A DNA stretch of 64,000 nt, taken from positions 4,154,001 through 4,218,000 of the forward strand of contig NZ_JBBODF010000001.1 of assembly GCF_038002825.1 (NCBI RefSeq), in the 5' to 3' direction. Shown here piece after piece: positions 17,557-26,127 of this stretch. This DNA is from Paenibacillus sp. FSL H8-0048. Lineage in GTDB: Bacteria; Bacillota; Bacilli; Paenibacillales; Paenibacillaceae. The first letter of the stretch is position 1. Each line of letters opens with the position of its first letter. The notes under the pieces are model-generated. The model searched no databases and was not told the origin of the DNA. It saw only the letters and a program-made list of their open reading frames with translations. A program made the translations under genes and the position numbers.

Positions 17557-17664
17557 GATTTGGAGCTTTTGATTTGGAATAAAGATCAATGTGGGCACTC
17601 GGGTGTACGCAAACTCCCGCAATTCGGCGGCACCTGCATCTGCAGAGCTCAGAATGTTTAATGA

Positions 17665-17690
17665 TATAGTATAATGATCAGCATACTATA
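17665..17690 (+). promoter_or_regulatory. candidate operator of the TPM-protein gene
   Basis: The inverted repeat TATAGTAT/ATACTATA (10-base gap) overlaps a TATAAT box at 17670-17675, about 50 bases upstream of the TTG start at 17725. No clear -35 was found. A dimeric repressor site is possible but unproven. Confidence 0.35.
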
Positions 17691-17724
17691 ACGAACAATA
17701 GCCTATAGATCGGAGTGTGTCAGC

Positions 17725-20022
17725 TTGAGAAAAAACCTCACCCTCGCCTTGGTCTTAATATTATCGCTGCTGTGGATTCCGGGGGTCTATGCTGCGAATG
17801 TTCCCGCACAGCAGGGATTGATAACGGATGAAGCCCGGCTGCTGACTGCCCAAGAAGCAGAGAGCCTTGCCCGGATTGCCGCTACAGACCGGTACACCTT
17901 CCATGTCTTAACCGTTGATTCGCTGCCCGGGAGCGACATGTCCAGTTATGCTGCGGATGTATATGATACCTGGGGGCTGAAGTCCCGGGACATCCTGCTC
18001 CTGATCGCTTACGAAGACCGGCTGACCGAGATCAGCTTCATTAACCCCGGACTGCAGGATGCGCTCGATGCCTGGTCCAGACAACAGGGCGGAGCTGCGG
18101 GTAGCGCAGCAATTAACAAGGTGCTGGAGAAATACTTCAATCCTTATGCCGGAAACGGAGATATCTCTGGAGGCATACGTTCTGTGATCCAGCAGATGCA
18201 AGCCATAGGCAGCAGCGTACAGAGCGGCAGTACCGGCAGCGGTGCATCAGACGGCGCTGCCGCAGGGACCGCAGGAGCTGCCTCAGGAGCTAACGGCAGC
18301 GGCAGCGGCTTCCCTCTCCTGCCGGTCGCTGGCGGCCTTGCCTTGGCCGCACTGCTGATATTACTCCTGTATGTGCTAATTACCGGATTGCGCCGCCGCA
18401 AGGGACTATCCGCACAGCGTGAGCAGCTCGCCGACCTGCTGGTACGGGCGAACCACGCCCTGGAATCCCTTCAGCCTTTCCAGGGGATTGTGCAGGGCAA
18501 GACCGGTGAGATGGTCGAAGGGATCTCGAAGCGTCTGACCTCCCGGCTGGTTGAAATCTCTGCATTGCAGACCGCCGGGCAAGCACCATTGCCGCCGTTC
18601 TACCGCCTGTCCGCACTTAAGACGGCAACAGAGCAGCTTCAGCAGACAGAGGGGGAATTCCGTGCCTCCCTGGAGGAAGAGGAGAAGAAGGTCGCGGTCA
18701 TCAGCGCTGCCGACCGGAACGTCAAGCAGCAGATCACCGAGCTGAAGCAGGCTGCCCCTGAGCTTGAGGAACAGCGGCAGCAAGCAGTCCGGGAGACGGG
18801 CTATACGCTGGAGGAGATTGCCCAAGATCTTCAGGAACTGGCCGAAGAGACGGCCAAGGCAGATCAGCTCGAGCTGTTCGACCCAATCGCTGCCCAGGAG
18901 ATTACTGCACAGGCAAAGAAGCGGCAACAGCAGATTGAGCAGGATGTGCAGGATGCGAGGGCCTTTGACGATAAGCTGAAGGCCTTCCCCGGTGTCCTGT
19001 CGGCTGCCCGCAGCCGGATTGCCGGGCTGATCGACCAGAACTCCCTGCACAATATGAAGGTTAAACCTTACGACAGCCTGGAGCAGGCTTCCGCTGCCGC
19101 GGGTTCCATGGAAGCGCCGCTGCACAGCGGCGATATGGATGAAGTGCGCCGGATTGGTGCTGATATGGATGCCCTTCTGACTGAAGCCGTGGCTATGACG
19201 GAACGCCAGGCTATGATCCGGCAGAATAACCTCAGGGATCTGGAGACTGTACGCAGCACATGGGCAACGCTTAGCCAGCGGCGGAACGAATTACAGAGCC
19301 GGCTTGCCGGGGCGAAGAACCGGTTCGCCCGGCAGCACCTGGACGCTCTGGAGAAGCTGCTGGAGGAGGCCGGCGGCGCACTGCGGCAAGGCGCGGCCGA
19401 AGTGCCGCAGCTTGAGACCTGGACCAGCGATGCACGCGGAGAGTATGACAATGCCCGCAGCGGGCTGGACCGGCTGCTTGCCTTGCAGGATGAGACGGCA
19501 AACAGCATGAATAGCATTAGCAGCAGTCTAGACTCTCTAGAAGAGCGCCTGGACAGCTTGAACAGACTGTTCACGGAAGGGCAGAGCCGGGTGGATGCCG
19601 CCTACAATCTGCTGCACAGCAGAGGCATTGCCTCGCAGAACCGCTTCCAGCTGTCCTTGCTGCCGGAGTATACCGAGCTGGAGCAGCGACTGGCCTCAGG
19701 TCCCTACGATCTGGATCAACTGGAGGAGACGGGACGCTCCTATGCTGCCCAGATCGCTTCCTTCGTAGAAGAAGCGAACCGGCTGGTCCGCCAGAAGGAA
19801 GAGGCCGAACGCGCAGCCCGAATGGCCATGCTGCGGGAACAGCAGCGCCGGGAACAGGCCCGCAGACGCAATTCCGGCCCACCGGGCGGAGGGTTCGGCG
19901 GCGGGGGACGTTCCTCCGGCGGCTCTTCTTGGGGCGGCGGCGGGGGCGGCGGGCGTTCCTCCGGCGGCTCTTCGTTTGGCGGCGGCAAATCCGGCCGAAG
20001 CTCCGGCGGCTCCAAGTGGTAA
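17725..20022 (+). CDS. TPM-domain membrane protein with long coiled coil and Gly/Ser tail (YgcG-like)
   Basis: The 765-residue protein has a signal peptide (1-23) and an extracellular TPM domain (about 33-150, LITDEARLLTAQEAE, YTFHVLTVD, RDILLLIAYEDR). A low-complexity Gly/Ala stretch precedes one membrane helix (about 197-220). A long coiled coil (about 225-715) leads to a Gly/Ser/Arg tail rich in GGG, RSSGG and SSWGG. Most YgcG-type proteins have the TPM domain, a helix and a GGGG/GGSS tail but a much shorter middle part. TPM domains have been linked to phosphatase activity and photosystem repair; the role in Firmicutes is unclear. TTG start with CGGAG upstream. Confidence 0.85.
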   Translation: MRKNLTLALVLILSLLWIPGVYAANVPAQQGLITDEARLLTAQEAESLARIAATDRYTFHVLTVDSLPGSDMSSYAADVYDTWGLKSRDILLLIAYEDRLTEISFINPGLQDALDAWSRQQGGAAGSAAINKVLEKYFNPYAGNGDISGGIRSVIQQMQAIGSSVQSGSTGSGASDGAAAGTAGAASGANGSGSGFPLLPVAGGLALAALLILLLYVLITGLRRRKGLSAQREQLADLLVRANHALESLQPFQGIVQGKTGEMVEGISKRLTSRLVEISALQTAGQAPLPPFYRLSALKTATEQLQQTEGEFRASLEEEEKKVAVISAADRNVKQQITELKQAAPELEEQRQQAVRETGYTLEEIAQDLQELAEETAKADQLELFDPIAAQEITAQAKKRQQQIEQDVQDARAFDDKLKAFPGVLSAARSRIAGLIDQNSLHNMKVKPYDSLEQASAAAGSMEAPLHSGDMDEVRRIGADMDALLTEAVAMTERQAMIRQNNLRDLETVRSTWATLSQRRNELQSRLAGAKNRFARQHLDALEKLLEEAGGALRQGAAEVPQLETWTSDARGEYDNARSGLDRLLALQDETANSMNSISSSLDSLEERLDSLNRLFTEGQSRVDAAYNLLHSRGIASQNRFQLSLLPEYTELEQRLASGPYDLDQLEETGRSYAAQIASFVEEANRLVRQKEEAERAARMAMLREQQRREQARRRNSGPPGGGFGGGGRSSGGSSWGGGGGGGRSSGGSSFGGGKSGRSSGGSKW

Positions 20023-20099
20023 GCGGCAGCTTGCCGCTACAGCACATACTCACCCTAACAGTTGGGATGATGTAACAACTTATTCTGCGGCATTAAGCG

Positions 20100-20129
20100 A
20101 AATCAGGGACATTAGTGTCCCTGATTTTT
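20100..20129 (+). terminator. terminator of the TPM gene
   Basis: AAATCAGGGAC and GTCCCTGATTT pair around ATTAGT and run into TTTTTG, about 80 bases past the stop codon. Confidence 0.88.
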
Positions 20130-20170
20130 GCTGTCTTCAAACTTCAACCATCCCGCAACCATCGCCAGCA

Positions 20171-20385
20171 CCAATTGTGTTCGGTTTTTCGCATACATTT
20201 GCCCGCATACCCTCTACAGCAGCGATTGTGTTCGGTTTTTCGCATACATCCTCCCCACGCATCCTCGCCAGCACCAATTGTATTCGCTTTTTCGCATACA
20301 TTCGCCCGCACACCATCACCAGCACCAATTGTATTCAGTTTTCCACATACATTTCGCCCAAGCACCCTCGCCAGCACAATGTATT
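20171..20385. repeat. 51-nt tandem hairpin array, locus 3
   Basis: Units start at about 20171, 20222, 20274 and 20325 (51-52 bases apart), with a decayed fifth. The core resembles locus 1 (CCAATTGTGTTCGGTTTTTC, then GCATACA) but arms are TGTATtC/GcATACA, and the spacer is CGCCCGCACACCATCACCAG-like. It lies between two terminators in a convergent gene pair. Confidence 0.9.
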
Positions 20386-20393
20386 CTGCAAAC

Positions 20394-20436
20394 GCACAAC
20401 AGCGATCCCCCTATCACCGGAGAATCGCTGTTGTGC
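20394..20436 (-). terminator. terminator of the formate/nitrite transporter gene
   Basis: GCACAACAGCGAT and ATCGCTGTTGTGC form a perfect 13-bp stem 19 bases past the stop on the minus strand. The T run after it is short. Confidence 0.7.
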
Positions 20437-20454
20437 AGTCGATTATATTGCCGT

Positions 20455-21243
20455 TCAGTGAGACTCGTCCTCCAGAAACGGCTTGTTCACATAGTAATAC
20501 ATTACGCCCATCAGCACACCCCCGCCGATGAGATTGCCTAATGTGACCGGGACGAGATTATGCACTACGCCTCCCCAGGAGATCGTACCGGGGTGATCCA
20601 GGACGAGGGCAATCGCAAAGGTACACATGTTGGCAATACTATGCTCGTACCCCGAGATGAAGAAGCAGAACACGAACAGCACCATGGCGAACATTTTGGC
20701 TCCGTCGTTCTTCATGGACATCGGCACGAAGAAGGCCAGACAGACAAGCCAGTTACAGAGAATTGCCCGGAAGAACAGCTGCATCGCCGGAGCTTCCATC
20801 TTATGGGCCACCACATTCAGCAGGAACCCGTTGACAGACGAATCATAGAACAGTCCGGTCAGAAAAATCAGCAGGGCAAACGCCGTAGCTCCAAGAATGT
20901 TGCCCAGATAGCTGACGACCCACATCCGCACAACCTCGGTCCATGCCAGCTTGCGCCTCAGTGCCGCATAGGTGTAATAAAAAGTATCCCCGGTGAACAA
21001 ATCGCCCCCGCCGTAGGAAATCAGGATAATGGCTGCGCCAAACGTGATCGCAGCCATCGGATAGGTCATCGGCGATTGTTCCATATAGAAGAAGTTGCCG
21101 GTCTTAAAGGCTACGATCACGCCGAATCCGATAAACATGCTGGCGAGCATGGCCCTGGCAATGTAACGCCATACGCTTTGCCGGAAGATCTTCTGTTTCT
21201 TAAGTGCAAGCTTCTCTACCTGCAGCAGTGCCTCGTTCTCCAT
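20455..21243 (-). CDS. formate/nitrite transporter family channel (FocA/NirC-like)
   Basis: This is a pentameric anion channel of the FNT family, 262 residues with six membrane helices. Family signatures are the first-helix ARAMLASMFIGFGVIVAF, the loop SYGGGDLFTGDTFYYT, the CNWLVCLAFFVPM segment and the signature SGYEHSIANMCTFAIAL, whose His lines the pore. It would carry formate, nitrite or a similar small acid across the membrane. GGAGG lies 4 bases before the ATG. With the OFA-type transporter near 4 kb this is the second small-acid transporter in the window; no nitrate or formate enzyme is adjacent, so the substrate is open. Confidence 0.92.
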   Translation of the reverse strand: MENEALLQVEKLALKKQKIFRQSVWRYIARAMLASMFIGFGVIVAFKTGNFFYMEQSPMTYPMAAITFGAAIILISYGGGDLFTGDTFYYTYAALRRKLAWTEVVRMWVVSYLGNILGATAFALLIFLTGLFYDSSVNGFLLNVVAHKMEAPAMQLFFRAILCNWLVCLAFFVPMSMKNDGAKMFAMVLFVFCFFISGYEHSIANMCTFAIALVLDHPGTISWGGVVHNLVPVTLGNLIGGGVLMGVMYYYVNKPFLEDESH

Positions 21244-21390
21244 TTGACCTCCGTATTCACTTTAGATTTTCAGTGGTGCCGGAAGACTGATGTACAGCCT
21301 CCAGGCTATTATACCCAATAAACCACTGGAAATTGCTTGAATCACAGAGCATGAATAATTTATGGATTCCGTTCACTGCCCGCACCCTTT

Positions 21391-21492
21391 TCACAGGCTG
21401 TTATCCTCCCGATCATTCAGGCTGGCAATCGCCTCCGCCTTCTCACTGCTGGCTACGACGATAAGCACTACGATCAAGCATCCCAGAATCAT
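21391..21492 (-). CDS. putative 33-residue membrane peptide
   Basis: ATG at 21492 follows AGAGGGG with 9 bases between, and reads MILGCLIVVLIVVASSEKAE... to a stop at 21391. A single hydrophobic helix (about 2-14) is followed by a charged tail. It lies alone between the formate/nitrite channel and the SLH gene. No homolog is recognised; an in-frame GTG 8 codons upstream is an alternative start. It could be a chance frame. Confidence 0.4.
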   Translation of the reverse strand: MILGCLIVVLIVVASSEKAEAIASLNDREDNSL

Positions 21493-21578
21493 CCCGCTTA
21501 TCCCCTCTTTCTCCACAGGTCGCCTTAGTGACAACGTATGTGGAGGAGCGGGATAATATGAGTAGGATTCGCGGAGAA

Positions 21579-24104
21579 TCAGTCAGTCAAACCGCCAATA
21601 TAATAATTAAGCACCTTATCATTAGCATCATAGAACAGGATAATGTAGTCTTCCGGTTGTCCGTTCCGCGCCGCATCATCAGATAACTGAATTCGCTCAT
21701 AAGGATAGATACTGTTAGTATTCCAGTAATCATTTAAATACTTCACTGCGGATTCTGCAGTGAATTCTTGCTTAGCTGCTGCCAACGCTGATTTAGAGGT
21801 CACTGTGAAATAGACCGCCTCGGGATGCGTTTTCTGATAATCTTTTACAGATACATAGTCTATACGGGTACCGTTATTATAATCCCGGACCAGCTTAACT
21901 CCATCCCCAATCTGTGCCGCCGTTCCGTCCCACACGGGCCGCTTCGACGAGAAATCTACCAGCTTGGTGGTATAACGTATTGCTTGCCCCGCCTTATTAT
22001 AATAGACCACAGTAACGTAGTTCGGTCCGCTCTTATCTGTCACCGGAAGAACTACTGAATGAATGTCAGCAAAATCAAATTCCCCATAAGGGCTTGGTTG
22101 TGCTAAATCTTCTGCACGAACAGGATTGGCTGTAATGTAATACGAGAAGCTGCCTACGCTTTCCTTCAGCTCTTCCGGGAACCCCATCAAATTCATTCTT
22201 ATTGTTTTACCGTTGAATTGATTATATCCATCAACAATTACAGATTGAACCAGATCCATATTCTGTAGCGGTCCCGATTTCTTTGCGTCCATAAGAGCTG
22301 ATACAGCATAATTAAGCTTAGTCTTTCGTTCTCCCCAATTGAAAGAATCATCAAAAGGCAAGTAGGCTCTATAAGCCCTGTTAACTGCATCTTCATCCGT
22401 TAAAGTAACATTCGAAGGAAGCTCGTCGATTCTTTTCATGGCAGCTTCTAATTTCAAGTCTGTGCTAAGCATCACCTTGCCGGTGTAATATCCCAACGCC
22501 TTCATCTCGGAATCGAGGAAAATAATGGTGTATTCGTCTTCGTTATATGTTTTGAAATTATATAATGTGTCATAGGAAAAAGGGATATAGCCCGGTGATG
22601 AAGCACCTAATGCTGCATTAGAGGATACTGTGGCATCAACCGCACTGACCCAGCTATCTCTGTACACTTTACGCGAAGCATGAATGATATCATTCAATTC
22701 CAAATTCAGTTTACTGTCCCTATAGTACTTCGGGGTAATTGTATATCCCACTGCTCTTCCGCCAAATTGCAGAGCAGCCTCTTCCACATCAATAGTGTCG
22801 CGATAATATACTTGGGAAGACACGGTGTTGAATTTCTCCTGGGTAATAGTCACACCACTGTGCAGTAACATCATACTGTTAGAGGCCTCAGTAACTGAGG
22901 GCTGCAAATTCACCTTTTGAGTATAGAATCCGGTCACTTCATTAGATGAATTCCGTACCACAACCGAGACATATTTATCGCCTGCTGTTCCAACCCTGCT
23001 CGCCGGAATCGAAACACCGGTATATGTGAGCGCCTTCAATGAGTACCCCGTACTAATTGAAGCGTACTGGAGATTGGTAAGCTCCCAGTAGAGATCTCTA
23101 GAGCCAATCGGCTTCGCGGTTACATAATAAGTTATCTGGTCATTTAGATGGATAGTGCTGCCAATCACCTTGCTATAATCAACTTCCAGATAAACCGCAT
23201 TCGTAACTGAATTGTCAGGGCGGGAGGTGATGCTGATATCCAGAGCCGGAAGCTCTTTGACCGGTAATTCATTAACAGGTTCCGGGCTCGGTGTCGGTGT
23301 TGGAACCGGCGCTGGTGTTGCTGCCGGAGCCTGGGTTGGCGTCACCTGAGGACCACCTCCTCCTCCGCCATTACCACCGCCACTTCCTCCCGCAGCTACA
23401 GCAGCAGTTGCAGTTGGTGCAGCTGTAACTACTGGAGTTGCCGATGGTGTTACGGCTGGAGCAGGCGTCGCCACTCCCTGTGCAGATTGACCCGTTCGGG
23501 AGACTGCCGCATCAATCAGCGCTAAGGATTCTGCACGGGTCAGGGCTTTGACGGGCCCAAAGGTTCCATCCGGATACCCTTTAAGCACCTTAGCTGTGAC
23601 TGCTGCTGCAATACTTCCCTTGCTCCAGGATGCCATCTGGCCCGCATCACTGAAACCCTTCAAGACCTCTGTATCACCGGCGCTGAGCTTCAGCAGCTTA
23701 GTAACTATAACTGCCGCTTCCTGGCGGTTAACCGGAGCATTCGGGCGCATCTCATTGTTGAAGCCCTGGATATATCCAGCCGCTACCGCCTTCGCAACCT
23801 CGCTATACGCCCAACTGGTAGACGGCACATCGGTGAATTTCACCTTACTCTGTTCCGTAAAATGATATGAACGGTTGATGAGCGTCATGAACTCCGCTCT
23901 GGTTATGGTCTGGTTCGGTTTAACCGATCCATCCCCGAAGCCTTTAAGCCAGCCGTTATCCAGCCAGCTCTGAATCGTTTGCTGGGCCCAATGTCCCTCA
24001 TAATCCTTTATCACTGTAGACTCGGCTGCCGCTGTCCCCATAGAACCGAATAGCATCCCCGCTCCAACCATACCTGCCAATATTCCTGTTAACTTCCTGA
24101 CCAT
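21579..24104 (-). CDS. S-layer homology (SLH) domain exoprotein
   Basis: This is a secreted cell-wall-bound protein of 841 residues. A signal peptide ends near AAAES (about 28). Three SLH domains follow (about 34-205; WLKGFGDGSVKPNQTITRAEF, YIQGFNNEMRPNAPVNRQEA, VLKGYPDGTFGPVKALTRAE), which anchor to pyruvylated wall polymer. An Ala/Thr/Pro linker with a GGSGGGNGGGGGG stretch spans about 210-285. The C-terminal 550 residues match no domain I know, but contain four degenerate repeats of about 110-140 residues, each closing with a strand of the type YVTVVYYNKAGQAIRYT. GGGGGAG lies 7 bases before the ATG. Probable surface structural or binding protein. Confidence 0.88.
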   Translation of the reverse strand: MVRKLTGILAGMVGAGMLFGSMGTAAAESTVIKDYEGHWAQQTIQSWLDNGWLKGFGDGSVKPNQTITRAEFMTLINRSYHFTEQSKVKFTDVPSTSWAYSEVAKAVAAGYIQGFNNEMRPNAPVNRQEAAVIVTKLLKLSAGDTEVLKGFSDAGQMASWSKGSIAAAVTAKVLKGYPDGTFGPVKALTRAESLALIDAAVSRTGQSAQGVATPAPAVTPSATPVVTAAPTATAAVAAGGSGGGNGGGGGGPQVTPTQAPAATPAPVPTPTPSPEPVNELPVKELPALDISITSRPDNSVTNAVYLEVDYSKVIGSTIHLNDQITYYVTAKPIGSRDLYWELTNLQYASISTGYSLKALTYTGVSIPASRVGTAGDKYVSVVVRNSSNEVTGFYTQKVNLQPSVTEASNSMMLLHSGVTITQEKFNTVSSQVYYRDTIDVEEAALQFGGRAVGYTITPKYYRDSKLNLELNDIIHASRKVYRDSWVSAVDATVSSNAALGASSPGYIPFSYDTLYNFKTYNEDEYTIIFLDSEMKALGYYTGKVMLSTDLKLEAAMKRIDELPSNVTLTDEDAVNRAYRAYLPFDDSFNWGERKTKLNYAVSALMDAKKSGPLQNMDLVQSVIVDGYNQFNGKTIRMNLMGFPEELKESVGSFSYYITANPVRAEDLAQPSPYGEFDFADIHSVVLPVTDKSGPNYVTVVYYNKAGQAIRYTTKLVDFSSKRPVWDGTAAQIGDGVKLVRDYNNGTRIDYVSVKDYQKTHPEAVYFTVTSKSALAAAKQEFTAESAVKYLNDYWNTNSIYPYERIQLSDDAARNGQPEDYIILFYDANDKVLNYYIGGLTD

Positions 24105-24187
24105 CAATATTCTCCCCCTGAATGTACGACTGAACCCACCTCATAATATCTCACCGGAATATATTAGTAAATTAGAAATTTAACAAC

Positions 24188-24222
24188 AAAAACAGCCCGC
24201 CGAATCCATCTCAGCAGGCTTG
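24188..24222 (-). terminator. terminator of the ter operon
   Basis: AGCCTGC and GCGGGCT pair and are followed by GTTTTTG on the minus strand, about 40 bases after the telA stop. Confidence 0.8.
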
Positions 24223-24263
24223 GTGCATTATTCAGGCTATTGTATGGGTGCAGATTTAAACCC

Positions 24264-25358
24264 TTAATTCAAAAAGCTGCTCAGCCCGTTCTCCGCCTGC
24301 TTCAAAGCCTGCGGCTGTGAGCCTTCGTTAAGCCCGAGCCGGTTGTTCAGCTGGGTGTTGATGGTGGTCATTTTGGACGTATAGTCCTGACAGCTCTCGA
24401 TGATCCGCCGGTTGGACTGCTCCGAGGTATCCAGGGCGCTGAGCAGGTCGCCAATGGCCTGATTGACGGCTTCCAGGGACATGGACGGCTTGGAGAGCAG
24501 CTCCGTGGTCTTCTCGGTCGTCGTGCGCAGCAGCCGCGCATTCTCCTTGAACTGGTCCTCGATGGTCTTATTCGTGGCTTCCACCGCATTGATAACATTC
24601 TCCTGATCTGCCAGGGACATGGCAATCATCGCCGAGACGGTGATCAGGTTAGAGGTCTTATCAATCGCGTTGTTTACGGAATCAATCAGCTTGTCATTAT
24701 TGTCATTGATGATATCCGTTGCCGCAATCGCCTGATTGTAGAGCAGAATCATCTCGGTCATGGACTGAATCCGCACCATAACCTTGCGCAGCCCGCGCTC
24801 CAGATACGCTTTGCGGAATTCATTCTCAGGCTTGGCGATCTCAACCTCGAACAGCTCCTTCAGCTTGTTGCCGAAGGCGATCTTGGTCTGGAGGTTATAG
24901 ATCTCCTCCATGGAGGTGCGCTTCAGCTGGCGCATGTTGACGATGCTCTCCTCCAGCGTATCCCGGCCGTCACGCAGACCGGTGATAATGGCATCAATGT
25001 TGGTGCGGACCGACTGATATTTGTAGACATAATTCTTAAGCGGGCTTTTGCGCAGCATTTTGCCGAAGAAGCTGACATTCTTGCTCTGCTGAAGGGTCTC
25101 GCACTCACCCCGCAGCTTCATAATCATATTGGGCACTTCCACCCGCTTGCCGCTCATCAGGTCATTGACGGGGCGGTCCAGCAGCTTCAGCGTCTGGCCT
25201 GCCTTCTCCTGTGTCTTCACCCCAAGCTTCCCGATGTCATCCATCAGGGAATCCAGCGCCACCGTGTCTGTCTTGGCTACCTGTTCAATTAACTGGGAAG
25301 CCTCCTGAACTACCTTCTGCTCATCTTCTTTTCTAAGCTCAATTAACTGCGTAGACAT
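24264..25358 (-). CDS. telA: TelA-family toxic anion resistance protein
   Basis: This 364-residue, mostly helical cytoplasmic protein belongs to the TelA/YaaN family linked to tellurite and toxic-anion resistance. Recognisable parts are LDRPVNDLMSGK, the FFGKMLRKSPLKNYVYKYQS segment, ERGLRKVMVRIQSMTEM and the SLADQENVINAVEATNKTIED helix near the C terminus. It ends a run of minus-strand genes with terD and terC and follows an XpaC-like gene, as B. subtilis yaaN follows xpaC. AGGAGGAGG precedes the ATG. A terminator closes the operon after it. Mechanism unknown; it may bind other Ter proteins at the membrane. Confidence 0.92.
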   Translation of the reverse strand: MSTQLIELRKEDEQKVVQEASQLIEQVAKTDTVALDSLMDDIGKLGVKTQEKAGQTLKLLDRPVNDLMSGKRVEVPNMIMKLRGECETLQQSKNVSFFGKMLRKSPLKNYVYKYQSVRTNIDAIITGLRDGRDTLEESIVNMRQLKRTSMEEIYNLQTKIAFGNKLKELFEVEIAKPENEFRKAYLERGLRKVMVRIQSMTEMILLYNQAIAATDIINDNNDKLIDSVNNAIDKTSNLITVSAMIAMSLADQENVINAVEATNKTIEDQFKENARLLRTTTEKTTELLSKPSMSLEAVNQAIGDLLSALDTSEQSNRRIIESCQDYTSKMTTINTQLNNRLGLNEGSQPQALKQAENGLSSFLN

Positions 25359-25371
25359 GGTTCTCCTCCTC

Positions 25372-26091
25372 CTATAATTCGGAACTGCTATATCGCTGAT
25401 GTATCAGTTCCGCCTTGGTCTGAAGTTCCATCAGGTCTTTGTGCTCGATCGTGGACGCAATATCAGAAATTTTGGCATCGACATCACGCAGACCGTTCAG
25501 CAGCATTCTCCGGTTTTTTGTCTTGGCTTCGCCGCCCAGGCGCAGGAACGGGTTGATTACTCCATTAAGGTCCTTCAGCACCAGCCTGCGGACGGTATGG
25601 TTGATCTCGCCGTTGCCCAGCTCCTGCAGCAGCGGAATAACGCGCTGCAGTCTGGCGAACAGCGCCAGCGACTTCTCGACTATCTCATTGTCCAGCGTAT
25701 CCTTCTGCCCTTCGGAGATAATCATATCCTCCAGGATTCCGAGATACTCCACCACCGGGGCGAACTCTGCCCCGATCTGTATTTCCTCCCTGTGCCCGGC
25801 TCCCGGATGGGCCGGGGAGGCCTGTCCCGCCGCAGCTGCAGGAGCAGCAGCGGCAGCAGACGAAGCCTGCGGCGCTGAGGAAGATACCGCAGGAATGGCC
25901 TTCGGCTCCTGTCCGGCAGGGATCACCTCCACCGGAAGATTCACTCTGGTGCGCCTGAGCTCCGGCACTGCAAGTGCTGCCCCGATCACCGGTAGCAGCA
26001 GCGAGACCAGCTCAGGCAGGAAGCCGCTGGTCAGCACGGCTACGACATAACCGGCACCGGCATACGCCAGTACTTTGAATTTAGCTTGCAT
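25372..26091 (-). CDS. XpaC-like membrane protein (TelA partner)
   Basis: This 239-residue protein has one or two hydrophobic N-terminal helices (about 7-42, VLAYAGAGYVVAVL and LVSLLLPVIGAALAV). A Pro/Ala/Ser linker (about 60-100) leads to a helical domain (about 105-239, EYLGILEDMIISEGQ, RVIPLLQELGNGEI, GLRDVDAKISDIAST). The position directly before telA and the fold pattern resemble B. subtilis XpaC, named from a chloroindolyl-phosphate hydrolysis phenotype. Only 13 bases separate it from telA. No catalytic motif is visible, so a scaffold role with TelA is more likely than an enzyme. Confidence 0.65.
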   Translation of the reverse strand: MQAKFKVLAYAGAGYVVAVLTSGFLPELVSLLLPVIGAALAVPELRRTRVNLPVEVIPAGQEPKAIPAVSSSAPQASSAAAAAPAAAAGQASPAHPGAGHREEIQIGAEFAPVVEYLGILEDMIISEGQKDTLDNEIVEKSLALFARLQRVIPLLQELGNGEINHTVRRLVLKDLNGVINPFLRLGGEAKTKNRRMLLNGLRDVDAKISDIASTIEHKDLMELQTKAELIHQRYSSSEL

Positions 26092-26127
26092 TCCTTCTCA
26101 CCTCTTATGAGCGTGAATGCTACACGC

